From positions 130,977-194,976 of the forward strand of contig NW_019775495.1 of the NCBI RefSeq assembly GCF_001039355.2: a stretch of DNA of 64,000 nucleotides. The letters run 5' to 3'. Source of the stretch: Lingula anatina. Its lineage: Eukaryota > Brachiopoda > Lingulata > Lingulida > Lingulidae. A program made the position numbers and the translations under genes. The notes under the pieces are model-generated. The model saw only the letters and a list, made by a program, of their open reading frames with translations, did no database searches and had not been told where the DNA came from. Numbering within the stretch: the first letter of the stretch is position 1; each line of letters starts with the position of its first letter. Below are positions 37,506-50,563 of the stretch, piece after piece.

Positions 37506-40500
37506 TTTACACACGCGCGCGGGCGCACATAAACACACACGTTTACACACACACTTGTGCATCATATATACCTAATTTCACATCTCTGTTCTGTGGGAGA
37601 GGCCGCCGATGATATCATGTGTCGGTGTGACATGGGATCTTGACAAAATGCTTGGTAGCATTCGTCGGGCATTTCCATAATCTCTTTGACGATCTCAGCA
37701 TAGTGCTTTGCAGCCGCCGCTATAGAACAGGTATATCTATTAATAGTGGGTGTTCCTTTGACTGCTGTATGTTTAATTAAAACATTTAAATGTATGTGAT
37801 ATATATACTAGTATTGCTTTAAAAACTTAAACATGCCGTGGTAAACATGCAAATATTCCTACAAGTAAATGGAAGTACCTGTACATGTACTCATAATTTT
37901 CAGATATCTATCACTCACCAGCCAAGTTTAGACAACCTGCCTCCGCCAATCTCCTCTTTAACTCTTGGAGAGATTTAATTCCATAAGCGTCTGCCCAATT
38001 CCTCAACATTTCTAACTTCTTGTTATGACGTTCTCTTGGGAAATGGCGACTCATGTCTTCTTTGAAAAGAGTACTAGCCTCAACAATATTCATTGTACTG
38101 GCAACATGTTCCAAAGACATGATGAGGATGAAGTTCTGGAAGATAAAGTTATAACACAGAGCTTTTGTTAGCTGCCGACTCCTAAAAAATTAAGTAATAT
38201 TTTAGTGTTTGTAGAATGTATAAGGATATTGTCAACCTTCGCCCCAAACTCCTTATTTGCTGCATTGCATGCATTCTTTTGGGTAACAGATATCATATAT
38301 CTTTGAACAGTGTTCAGTGACTAAATTAACATTGACAAATATATCATCTGGATGAAAATAAAGGATTACAATTACCTTTAATATTTAAAACTAATCTAGA
38401 TATCCTACACTCTTGCCAATAATGATGGGATATATTTTTTTAAAATCTTCATGAACTCGATTCAATAAATTTCATTGTGACAATTTTCACAAAACCATTG
38501 ATATATCTGGCTACGGTAATCACCAATAAAGAACCTGCAATTGATGGGCAGGGAACCAATATATTGAGAGTTGTATGCCATGTTGTTCAGTTCACAATAA
38601 TGAACCCCAGACATTAATTTAATGGAGTCGCTTTACTTGTGCACTCGACTCGTTTTATAACCTTACATATAATTATATAACGCAAGTGGACGTGTGCAAT
38701 TTGAGTAATTAAAATTTGCATGCGCTGTTCTGACCTTTTTTTTTTTTTTTTTTTTTTTGTAGTACTTTGCGTTCTAAAATAGTACAATTTGCTTTAACTG
38801 TCCTCAACACGTATGTGTGGAGAACGAAATATCGACGTGTTGGCAGATTAAGAGGGGTCGGACATCCCCTGGCTGAATTTTCAAAAAAAAAAAATTGTAC
38901 ACGCACACGTACAGGGATATATCAACCCCTTTCCCTGGATAAAAGACCTGATGTCTTAAATAGTTAACATAACGTAACAAAGTATGCTCACCTGTACTAG
39001 TCGATTCTCGAATTTCTTTAAAAGTGTTGCCAACACCTGGTTTCTCTCTGGTACACATGTACTGGTAAGTTTATCATACTACAATACACACATGAATGTT
39101 GTAATGAAATTTAATATAAAACGAACCAGTACAGTACATTTACATATGTCAAAGTACGGAACAGTAACTCTAGATGTCAGAGTTAGCCTTTTTCTGTGCA
39201 CATGTAGTTTTAATGCTAATAAAAAATTATAAAAACGTTTAAATTTTCCATTGTTTATGCCATGCAATCTGTCACTGTGACTATCCCTACCTGCAGCAGC
39301 TCAATAAAAAGGCGTCCAACTCAACTGTATTATATTTATTTATTTACTAAAACCATCTTTAAAAGATGAGTAAATAACATGAGTAGAGCTGCTACATCGT
39401 TGTGACCACCATTAGCAGCCTCATGAAGAGGTGTACGCTTACGCTAAAGATACACCATATTTTCATTTAAATGATATACCATAAAGACAAAGTCATGATG
39501 TATAATTGATGTTAAAATGAAATGAAATAAAATGCATTTACAATAAAAGTTTGACAAAGTTTGTGGCACAATCTCTCTTAATCTAGATGTGCTACTATTT
39601 CTTGATCTACCCTGCCATGTTTATAACAGCAGCATATATAGACAGCGATAGCGGATATTGCGTTTTGGTTATATGTTAAGTGGACGTGGCGATGAATTCA
39701 TGTATTTAGCAGAGCCAAGTTTCATGTATCGCACTATAAAACATACATTACAAATACAAATATGTATAGCTACCCCATCTGTACTGCAGGGATCAGCTCC
39801 GTGCTGAAAGAGTAGAGCTGCTTCATCACTGTGACCACCTTTAGCAGCGTTATAAAGAGGTGTACGTCCACCCTAAAGACATATACAAATATTTACATTT
39901 TAACGATATACCACAAAGACAAAGTCTAGACGTATAATTAATATAAAAATAAAATGCATTTTAATTTAATGTTGAAAAGTTTTTGGTGTAATCCCTGTCT
40001 TATTTGTGCAACTGTCTACATGATCTACACTGCCATGTTTATACAGGTAACAGCAGCATAAATATATGTATATATATATAGACAGCGTTAGTGAGTGTTG
40101 CGTTTTGGTTATATATTAAGAGGACACTGTGTTTGATACATGTATTTGACAGAACTATGTTTCATGCATTACAATATATAACAAATATTTCAAATAAAAT
40201 ACATATACCCACACAGTCTGTACTGCAGGGATCAGCTCCGTGCTGAATGAGTAGAGCTGCTACATCGCTGTGACTACCCTCAGCAGCGTTATGAAGAGGT
40301 GTACATCGCCACTAAAGACATATACAAATATTTTCATTTTAACGATATACCACAAAGTCATGATGTATACCTGATATTAAAATAAATTGCATTTTAATTA
40401 AACGTTGAAAAGTTTGTGGTGTAATCTCTGTCTTATTTGTGAAACTGTCTACATGATCTACACTGCCATGTTTATAACAGCAGCATATATATAGACAGCG

Positions 40501-43500
40501 TTAGTGAGTTTTGAGTTTTGGTTATATATTAAGAGGACATTGTGTTTGATACATGTAATTGGCAGAACTATGTATCATGCATTACAATATATAACAAATA
40601 TTTCAAATAAAATACATATACCTACCCTGTCTGTACTGCAGGGATCAGCTCCGTGCTGAATAAGTAGAGTTGCTACATCGCTGTGACCACCCCCAGCAGC
40701 GTAGTGAAGAGGTGTACGTCCACACTAAAGACATACAAATATTTTCATTTTAACGATATACCACAAAGGCAAAGTCATGATGTATAATTGATATTTAAAT
40801 AAAATGAATTTTAATAAAATGTTGAAAAGTTTGTGGTGTAATATTTGTCTCATTTGTGAAACAATCTACATGATATACACTGGCATGTTTATAACAGCAG
40901 CATATATAGGGCCTATATACAGCGTTAGTGAGTGTTGCGTTTTGGTTATATATTAAGAGGACATTTTGTTTGATACATGTAATTAGAAGAACTATGTATT
41001 ATGCATTACAATATATAACAAATATTTCAAATAAAATACATATACCTACCCAGCCTATACTGCAGGGATCAGCTCCGTGCTGAATGAGTAGAGCTACTAC
41101 ATCGCTGTGACCACCCTTAGCAGCGTCATGAAGTGGTGTACGTCCACACTAAAGACATATACTATGTTTTCATTTTAACGATATACCACAAAGATAAAGT
41201 CATGATGTATAATTGATATTAACATAAAACATTTTAATTAAATGTCGAAAAAGTTTGTGGTGTTATCTCTCTTCTAGTTGTGAAACTGTCTACATGATCT
41301 ACACTGCCATGTTTATAACAGCAGCATAGGACAGCGTTAGTGAGTGTGGTTTTGATTATACATTTTAATAAAAGAGGACATTGTGTTTAATACATGTAAT
41401 ATGCAGAACTATGTTTCATGCATTGCAACATGTAACATATATTCAAATAAAATATATATACCTACCTCGTCCGGACTGCAAGGATCAGCTCCAAGCTGAA
41501 TGAGTAGAGCTGCTACATCACTGTGACCACCATTAGCAGCGTAATGAAGAGGTGTACGTACCCGCTAAAGACATATACAATGTTTTCATTTTAACGATAT
41601 ACCACAAAGACAAAGTCATGATGCAAAATTTACATTAAAATAAAATGCGCTTTAATTAAATGTTGAAAAGTTTGTGGTGTAATCTCTGTCTTATTTGTGA
41701 AACTGTCTACATGATCTACACTGTCATGTATATAACAGCAGCATATTAAACACAGCTCGATAGTGATTGTGGAGTTTTGGTTATATTAAGAGGACATTGT
41801 GTTTGATACATGTATTTGACAGACCTATGTATCATGCATAACAATATATAACAAATATTTCAAATAAAATACATATACCTACCCTGTCTGTACTGCAGAG
41901 ATCAGCTCCGTGCTGAATGAGTAGAGCTGCTACATCGCTATGACCACCCCCAGCAGCATAATGAAGAGGTGTACGACCCCACTAAAGACATACACAATGC
42001 TTTCAATTTAATGATATGCCACAAAGTCATGATGTATAATTAATATTAAAATAAAATGCGCTTTAATTAAATGTTGAAAAGTTTGTGGTGTAATCTCTGT
42101 CTTATTTGTGAAACTGTCTACATGATCTACACTGCCATGTTTATAACAGCAGCATATATATAGACAGCGTTAGTGAGTTTTGCGTTTTGGTTATATATTA
42201 AGAGGACATTGTGTTTGATACGTGTAATTGACAGAACTATGTATCATGCATTACAATATATAACAAATATTTCAAATAAAATATATATACCTACCACGTC
42301 TGTACTGCAGGGATCAGCTCCGTGCTGAATGAGTAGAGCTGCTACATCGCTGTGACCACCCCCAGCAGCCTTATGAAGAGGTGTACGTCCAAACTAAAAA
42401 TATATACAAATATTTTCATTTTAACGATATACCACAAAGACAAAGTCATGATGTATAATTGATATTGAAATAAAATGCATTTTAATTAAATGTTGAAAAG
42501 TTTGTGGTGTAATCTCTGACTTATTTGTGAAACAGTCTACATGATCTACACTGCCATGTTTATAACAGCAGCATATTGACAGCTTGACAGTGATTGTGGA
42601 GTTTTGTTTATATTTAAGAGGACATTGTGATTGATACATGTAATTGGCAGAACTATGTTTCATGCATTACAATATATAACAAATATTTCAAATAAAATAC
42701 AAATACCCACCCAGTCTGTACTGCAGGGATCAGCTCCGTGCTGAATGAGTAGAACTGCTACATCACTGTGACCACCCTCAGCAGCCTTATGAAGAGGTGT
42801 ACTACCCTCCTGAAGATGAACAGTGTTTTCGTATGAACGATATACCATAAAGACAAAATAACGATGTATAAATTTGATATTAAAATGAAATTAAATAAAA
42901 TGCAGTTTTAATATAGGGTTGGAAATGTTTGTGGTATATATATATAATCTCTCCTCTAGTTGTGCATCTATCTCTAGATCTACACTGCCATGTTAACAGC
43001 AGCATACAGACAGCGTTAGTGAGTGTGGCGTTTTGGTTATGTATTAAGTGGACGTGGCGTTTGATGCGTGTATTTGTCAGAACTGTTTCATGCATTGTCA
43101 TATGTAACATATATATTTCAAATAAAATGTATATACCTACCCCGTCTGTACTGCAGGGATCAGCTCCGTGCTGAATGAGTAGAGCTGCTACATCGCTGTG
43201 ACCACCCTCAGCAGCAAAATGAAGAGGTGCCCAACCACCCTAAAGATGCAGAAGTTTTTAGGTCCACGATTATGTCATTGGACCATTATTACGACATGTC
43301 AGTGACATAAATGAATAAATAAATATAAACCATTAAGAAGTGTGCCCGTAGTTTTTTCCTTACGATCAGGTAAGACTAAATTCGACGTTGCGTCTACACC
43401 ATAAGCAGCGTTATGAAAAGGAGTATGACTACTCCGAAGCTACTGTTTTCATATCCTATCACGGCATTAGCATAATAAATAAATTATCTAATTGATCAAT

Positions 43501-43944
43501 TTACTAATTAATTCAACATTAGTGTTCCCCAGGATTTATGTCAGACGTTCAACACCATAATTATCGCAGTGTAGAGGAGGTCTATTTTATGACGGTGTTT
43601 GAAAACGGGGTGTTTATAATACATCGGAGATGAAGCTTATCGTTTTTCAGCTGATATATAAAAAGCTTCTATTCAATGCAATACCTGTTATATACTCGGT
43701 ATTTATAAATGCATTCTGTAATAGCACGTATACATATACCTTATTTTATTATATTAATTTTAATGACTAATTATATTCCATAAAGCTATCAAGTAGTATG
43801 AGAGCAACTACTTTTCATTATTGATCTCAAGACAGGCAAACTTACACCCCATTCCTCCGTCCTCTCGTCCCATGCTCCAGTCTCTAACAGTCCCCGCACT
43901 TTGTTGATATCACCACTCTTTGCAGCCCTGTGGAGTGGGTACAT
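36274..43944 (-). CDS. ANK-TIR gene B: ankyrin array, helical region, TIR domain, coiled coil
   Basis: Fifteen minus-strand exons agree in phase and give 672 codons. N-cap: 43944-43846. Nine ankyrin exons begin (low end) at 43141, 42711, 42295, 41883, 41466, 41050, 40626, 40213 and 39774. C-cap: 39078-38992. Helical: 38135-37919 and 37719-37572. TIR: 37346-36943. Coiled coil: 36446-36274. The TIR exon encodes the same residues as gene A. The helical part differs by single residues. The coiled coil is seven residues longer. The first half of the C-cap is unrelated to A and C although length and phase are kept. The N-cap lacks two residues of A. Whether this is an allele of A or a paralogue is unresolved. 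Confidence 0.85.
39381..39443 (-). pseudogene. Truncated ankyrin exon in gene B
   Basis: The first 21 codons of a repeat (RKRTPLHEAANGGHNDVAAL and one more) follow a good acceptor. The last 12 codons and the donor are replaced by unrelated AT-rich sequence. It cannot act as a normal repeat exon and I left it out of the gene B frame. Confidence 0.7.
39774..43239 (-). repeat. Gene B ankyrin exon array: nine 99-nt exons
   Basis: All nine exons are 99 nt with AG and GT borders and phase 0. Some repeats depart from the consensus at structural sites: the exon at 40213 begins WRCTPLHNAAEGSH, and the one at 41466 has QLGAD for QHGAD. Variation otherwise falls on the same surface positions as in gene A. 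Confidence 0.9.
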
Positions 43945-44757
43945 TCTTATGAGACTGTATGTTGGAAACACAGTGACCTCTTACTGCAGGCGTGGTTTGC
44001 ACAGTCCACCTGGAATGGTTATTATCCATTTTCTATATTCACATGATAAGCACCAGACACAGATAAACAGGTAATGCATATTTTGAAATGCCTTTACATG
44101 GTAATTGCCAGAGGGAGATTTTCTTCACCTTTCACCCCGACCAAATATAAATAAATAAATAAATATGGACAAATAAAATAAACAAAAGGTCAATGTTTTG
44201 TGATAAATTTCGAAAATGATTAACAGTTTTTAATGAAATTATTTGATTAATTGAAATTAGAGTGACTCTGTAAGGCTTCACACAAATGTCATTATCAGCG
44301 TATGGAATATTAGGCTGTAAAAGGGCGTCCGTTGTCGTAACCCTGTTCAAAATTACCGCTGACACATATCAAAATTTTGTGGAAAACAAGCCTTCACATT
44401 CACATTCACAATCTACCTACAACTGCACATTGCACTTAACAAGCACAGCCAGTATATTCTTAATTAGCTAACCTTACTGCTGGGACACCTAGTAGGCCCC
44501 TACTACTAGGCAGCGGGGATGATGGCAAAGTCCCGCTTGTCTATACACGTATAAATAGATACAATGTTTTCAGAGAAAAACTATATACGTGCTATCGGTA
44601 TGAAATAAATAGAATTAAACATGATAAATGTTGTATCATCTGGAGAAGAAGAACCTGACCACAGTAGGCCTATTGAAATAAATCACTACAGTATTTCCTC
44701 ATATATGTTATCGGACAGTTCATATATCTCTTTCTTATGACAGTGGAAAAATTCCAG

Positions 44758-45638
44758 GACCCCGTATCTCGAAAGCTTTGCTTTTGGCGAGCGGGCGCAA
44801 GCATGGCGATTCCTCGCTATCCCATCTCTCGAAAGCCTCGCAAAGCTCGACCGTGCGCTAATAGCGAAATCACCATTAGTTTCGAGGCTATTTTTGCGGC
44901 GATACAAACTAGTCGCAATGGCCTCTGCGTATGCATAATTCGTCATTTTAATGTGTCTTTCGATAGCATATAACAAAACACATACCAAAACATGGAAGCT
45001 TATAATAGATTGAATCACTCGGTACCTCCGATAGAAAAACTTACGGCAAATATTCACGTGAAGAATGCTTAAGTTACGTTTTATTTTGAATAAAACTTAC
45101 AAAATTAAACATTTTATGCATCATTTTATATTTTCTGATGAATGTAATTAATCTGTGTAGTCTATTGATAATAATCATAAATTTAAAAGTGTCATTTTCT
45201 ACACAAAATGAAAAAGCAGAAACAAAGCATTCGGTCGCACCGTGACCTTCCTCAATGTCTATTATTGTGAGACTGAACACTACTCACCAATGTGTCAGTA
45301 ATTGTGTCAGTCCAAGATTCGCTTATTAAATTGTTTTTTGACATTTAATTGGTGTCAAACACTTCAAATATCAGTATTTGTAATTATGATATTCCTATAA
45401 ATAAAAACAACCTCTTGATTAGCGTCAAAGTGAAAAAAAAAATTTTTGTAATTGTGTTATGACGTCTTCACTTTATGCGGCAATCGGATTTTAGTAGAGT
45501 TTGAGGTTACAATTGCGTTACGTTTGTTAAGGCTTCGAGATAGCAGGTGGGTGTAATCGCACTCGCTAATAGTGCGGAATCGCCATGCCCGTGCCCGCTC
45601 GCAACATAGAGAAGCTTTCGAGATATATGGGCCCCTGA
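44758..45638. mobile_element. 880-bp inverted-repeat element (MITE) upstream of gene B
   Basis: The ends are imperfect inverted repeats of about 60 bp sharing TATCTCGAAAGCTT and GCATGGCGATTCC. The insert splits GGAATTCCAG from ATGTTCCCTAATGCG, which are joined in the related modules at 47475, 48180 and 61120. Base composition is richer in CG than the flanks. No convincing transposase frame is present, so it is non-autonomous. Confidence 0.75.
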
Positions 45639-46496
45639 TGTTCCCTAATGCGAGCAGTTCTCAAGCAAAAGCACATTATTTGTGTACGAAACGCACAAAC
45701 AGAGGTCTTTAACAACCTATATTGTATAACTACAGTACATACATATTTCAGTGCCCCGCTCTATCTTTCAATGTTTATCTTTTTGATAATAGTTCAGTAC
45801 CACGGAGTGCCACGACCTCGAGTAAACTGGGTCACAGGTTGAACAACATATTCAATAATGGCGAAAGTTATCTACTGTTTTTAACCTGCTGGTTGAAGTA
45901 AAATAACAGTGAATTTCCATATCTTCCCTAATGCTTGAAGTCAATAAACACGTGTGATATGAACGTCACAGCGATATTCCGGAGTAAAATGTTGTTGATA
46001 TGTACGTTGATCTGTTCATATTTATATGTATCATAACACGAAGCTGCTACCGAGACACACCTATCAAAGCTGGGCCACGGTGATAACGGGGAAGTCCCCA
46101 TTGTGTTTACTTGTTTTGGACATAATATTTCTAAAGAGAAACTAATGGTAACTGTGCCATCGATCTTAAAAGTGGAAAAATAAAACAGAGCAACTACATG
46201 TGCATCATCTGGAGACGAAGGATTTTATCACAGTATTGAAATCAATCACCTAAGTCTTTCCCTATAGCCTATCTGAGGGATCATTTTTCCTACTGAAGGT
46301 GGGAATTCCAGATGTTTCGCATCCTAATATGCGAGCAGCGCAAATTTTTGTACAACAGCTTATTATTATTATACAGTTGAGGTAAACTACAGTGGGTTCC
46401 ATATCTTATCAACCCTAGGAAGTTAGTTAACACGTAAAAATGTACATCTGGGAAATAATCTAGGTAAAATGGATGAAATATCCCCAGCCTTCACTC

Positions 46497-46560
46497 ACCT
46501 TCCTGTCGCAGATTTGATCTGGTCCAAGATGACGAATGGTATTTCCAGGGGGAATCCCCC
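46497..46560 (-). promoter_or_regulatory. NF-kB-like palindrome and candidate 5' exon donor, upstream module of gene B (first copy)
   Basis: GGGGGAATCCCCC at 548-560 of this kilobase (46548-46560) fits the kB consensus GGGRNNYYCC on both strands. About 50 nt downstream on the minus strand is a strong donor, GGAAG followed by GTGAGTGAAG (exon end 46499). Gene B's start codon is 2.6 kb further on, so this could be its promoter-proximal first exon. Inferred from position and motif only. Confidence 0.45.
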
Positions 46561-47459
46561 AACAGAGCTCAAGAGGGGCCACGTGCTATCCCTCAGATTT
46601 AACAGTGCTTTTACAGTGTGCGGAATGTTTCAAATTGGAATTCAAAGTTTACTTATCTTTAAAATTTGACTTTCTTTTTTTTAATAAACCAGCTTTCATC
46701 CATTAATTGTTCTTTCAAATATAAAGCATTTGTATTACATGGTACAAATAATTCCCATAAAGTAAACATGTACGTGCACTCACGGTCACAGCTTTGACCT
46801 CTACTACTGTTAGGTACATCTCTCTCAATCTCATAAAGTATATGGAAACTCTCATAAAGTATATGGAAATAAATAAATAAATAAATAAATATGGAAAAAA
46901 TAAGATAAACAAAAGGTCAATGTCATGTGATAAATTGTTTGATTAAAATTATATGATAAATTGAAATAAGAGTGACTCTATAAGGCTTCACACAAATGTC
47001 ATTCTCAGCATATAGAATGCTAGGATGTGAAAGAGGCTTCCATTATAAAATCTGTTCAAAATAACGGTTGGCACATCATAATATTTAGTGTAAAATAAAC
47101 CTTCACATCCACACTCTACATGTATCTACAACTGCACGCATACACTCCTACATTAAAGTTTAGAAGCACAGTCAGTTTATTCAACTTTAGCTAACCTTGC
47201 TACTGAGACACCTAGTACTGTACTACTAGGCAGTGGGGACGAAGGGAAAGTCCCGCTTGTGTTTACTTGGCAACACGTATAAATAGATACAATATATGTT
47301 TCCAAAGAGAAACTTTTCACTTTTACGTGCTAGTTGTATAAAATAAACAAAATAAAATATAAGATTTGTATCGATCATCATCTGGAACTTGACCACATTA
47401 TTTAGATAAATCACTATAATACTTCCTTATATCTTATCGGAGATATCATATTTTTTTTT

Positions 47460-48648
47460 TCTAGTGACGCTGGGAATTCCAGATGTTTCGTATCCCTAAT
47501 GCGCGCAGTTCTCTAGCAAAAGTACAGTATTTGTGTACGAAACGTACAAAATGAAGTCTTTTACAACCTATATTGTATAACTACAGTACATACAAATTTC
47601 AGTGCCCCGCTCTATCTACCAATATTTAACTTCTGATAATAGTTCAGTACCACGGAGTGCCACGACCTCGAGCAAATTGGGTCACAGGCTTAAACAACAT
47701 ACTCAGTATTCGATAATTGCGAAAGTTACCTACTGTTGTAAACCTGTCAGTTGAAGTAAAATAACAGCGAATTTCTGTATGCTGGGATGTAAAAAGGCCT
47801 CCATTGTAAAGCCTGTTCAAAATAACGGTTGGCACATACCTTCACATTCACAATCTACCTACAACTGTACTCATGCAGTCCTACATTATAGTTAACAGGC
47901 ACAGCTAGTTTATTGAACCTTCCCACAGGGACACCTACCTGTAGTACTACTAGGCAGCGGTGATGAAGGGAAAGTCTCGCTAGTGTTTACTTGGAAACAC
48001 GTATAAATAGATACAATGTTTCCAAATAGAAACTAAGTACAAATTGTACGCTAGCGGTATAATATATAAAAATGTTTCATCTGTGGAGACGAAGAACTTG
48101 ACCGCAGTATTGAAATAAATCACTATAGTATTTCCTAATATCTTATCGAATATATCATATATTTTTCTAATGACGCTGGGAATTCCAGATGTTTCGTATC
48201 CCTAATGCGCACAGTTATCAGGCAAAAGTACAGTATTTGTGTACGAAACGCACAACCAGAGGACTTTTACAACCTATTGTATAACTACAGTACATACATA
48301 TTTCAAGGCTACATTCTGTCTACAATATTTATCTTTTTGATAATAGTTCAGTACCACGGAGTGCCACGACCTCGAGCAAATTGGGTCACAGGCTTAAACA
48401 ACATACTCAGTATTCGATAATTGCGAAAGTTACCTACTGTTGTAAACCTGTCAGTTGAAGTAAAATAACAGCGAATTTCTGTATGCTGGGATGTAAAAAG
48501 GCCTCCATTGTAAAGCCTGTTCAAAATAACGGTTGGCACATACCTTCACATTCACAATCTACCTACAACTGTACTCATGCAGTCCTACATTATAGTTAAC
48601 AGGCACAGCTAGTTTATTGAACCTTCCCACAGGGACACCTACACACAC
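47460..48648. repeat. Direct repeat of about 470 bp, 704 bp apart, ending at an N
   Basis: 47460-47931 and 48165-48636 repeat each other; the right 295 bp or so look identical. The second copy runs into ACACACAC and N at 48649. These are further copies of the module also seen at 27920, 45630 and 61110. Confidence 0.8.
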
Positions 48649-49365
48649 NTTATTTATCTTTCTGATAATAGTTCAGTACCACGATCTCGATTAAACTGGG
48701 TCATAGGCTTGATCAACACATTCAATAATGGCCAAAGTTATCTGCTATTGTTAACCTGCTGGTTGAAGTAAAATAACAGCGAATTCCATGTCTTACATAA
48801 TGCTTGAAGTCAGTAAACACGTGTGATATGTACGTCAGAGCGATATTCCGGAGTAAAATGTTGTTGATATGTACGTTGATCTGTTCATATTTACATGTAT
48901 CATAACACAAAGCTGCTACCGAGACACACCTATCACAGCTGGGCCACGCTGACGACGGGGAAGTCCCCATTGTGTTTACTTGTTTTGGACATAATATTTC
49001 TAAAGAGACACTAATGGTAACTGTGCCATCGATCTTAAAATTAGAAAAATAGAACAAGTACATGCGCATCATCTGGAGACGAAGGATTTTATAACGTTAC
49101 AGTACTGAAATCAATCACCTAAGTCTTTCCCTATATCCTATATGAGCGATCATTTTTCCTACTGACGGTGGGAATTCCAGATGTTTCGCATCCTAATATG
49201 CGAGCAGCGTAAATTTTTGTACAACAGCTTATTATTATTATACAGTTGAGGTAAACTACAGTGGGTTCCATATCTTACCAACGCTAGGAAGTTAGTTAAC
49301 ACGTAAAAATGTACATCTGGGAAATAATCCAGGTAAAATGGATGAAATATCCCCAGGCTTCACTC

Positions 49366-49430
49366 ACCTTCCTGTCGCAGATTGTTTTCTTGTCCAAGGT
49401 GACGAATGGTATTTCCAGGGGGAATCCCCC
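49366..49430 (-). promoter_or_regulatory. NF-kB-like palindrome and donor, second copy
   Basis: GGGGGAATCCCCC at 49418-49430 with the same minus-strand donor (exon end 49368). The surrounding 1 kb repeats 45.8-46.86 kb, so gene B has two candidate first exons if the assembly is right. Confidence 0.4.
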
Positions 49431-50188
49431 AACAGAGCCCGAGAGGGGTCACGTGCTATACCTCAGATTTAACAGTGCTTTTACTGTGTGTGGTATGTTT
49501 CAAATTGGAATTTAAATTTTACTTATCTTTAAAATGTGACTTTCTTTTTTATATAAACCAGCTTTCATCCATTAATTGTTCTTTCAAATAAAAAGCATTT
49601 GTATTACATGGTACAAATAATTCCCATAAAGTAAACATGTACGTGCACTCACGGTCACAGCTTTGACCTCTACTACTGTTAGGTACATCTCTCTCAATCT
49701 CATAAAGTATATGGAAACCGGAGGGGCTTTTCAGACTTTTAATGTTTTATTTTTTAAGAGGTAGAACAGCTACTGAAGACATAACAAATGTGCTGATTCG
49801 CTCACCTTCATCTTGATTTCAAGTTGGGTGTGCATGCTTAATGCCGGTAGATGAAGCATTTTAAACATAAAAATTGCTTCTTTTGTCGACTATGTCATAC
49901 CAAAAAATGAATTATTTTGATTAATCTAATCTAATATGTAGTCCAAAGTAGAATGCTCCTGTGTTTTTCTTTAGATAAAATACTCAATTGTCATTTTCAC
50001 ATATTTTGTATACAAAAGTGCGCATAAAATAATAATAATAAAAAATTAAAAAAGCATATTGGATCACAAATTCCAAATTTTGTTACTAGCCTGTTACAAA
50101 AATATATATAAAATAAAAACAAATATCATCAGCTGGTTAGAAATTACATTAAACCCATGAGAGTTACATCTGAACTCCGTGCCAAAAT

Positions 50189-50242
50189 CCCAGCAAGCAC
50201 AATTATCTGGGGCCCAGACGGGTAGGTGGTGGGCTTGCTGGG
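50189..50242. repeat. Short inverted-repeat element (CCCAGCAAGC ends)
   Basis: CCCAGCAAGC and its inverse GCTTGCTGGG bound a 54-bp segment. It recurs at 62985-63038 within the duplicated upstream region. Confidence 0.5.
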
Positions 50243-50406
50243 CAGATCTGGGCAGAGGTTAAACTACGTATAGTCTTATCTGTGTCCCTGGCATGGAGGG
50301 CCTCATATTGGCTAGCCTATTTCATGGGTCATCGCAATGTGTATAGGTAGCGACTCCTGGTGTCTGTTGTTAAGACAACACGTTTGAGACTATATAACTG
50401 CACTAA

Positions 50407-50563
50407 GTCACATGACTCTGAGGTCAGAGGTCACGGTTATATAAACAGTGTTCAATCACGTGGTTAGAGTATGTATAGTGTGGCAATCTAAAGGGAGAGG
50501 GGGCAGTAGACAAGTAAAAGGCGTACCGGACACTTCAATTTAGTATTGCAGATAGCATAAAAT
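50407..50563 (+). promoter_or_regulatory. Promoter-like block: DR1 element, TATA box and downstream donor
   Basis: AGGTCAGAGGTCA (50421-50433) is a perfect DR1, the site type bound by RXR, HNF4 or PPAR receptors. TATATAAA follows at 50438-50445. A GTGAGT donor at 50564 could end a non-coding first exon of about 95 nt. No coding exon was found downstream. The block is repeated at 63201-63355. Confidence 0.4.

Larger units (their letters stand above)
28103..45780. repeat. Duplicated 16-kb block, copy 2
   Basis: This is the second copy of the block. Differences from copy 1 are a 178-bp inversion (30116-30293), a 32-bp hairpin insertion (30915-30946), fewer evectin repeat units, no THAP fragment, an altered C-cap exon, one extra ankyrin exon and a MITE at 44758-45638. 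Long intronic and UTR stretches are otherwise nearly identical by eye. Confidence 0.9.

Noticed and set aside
44686-45057. 123-codon minus-strand frame in the MITE
   Set aside because: No transposase motif; it crosses the element border and depends on local base composition.
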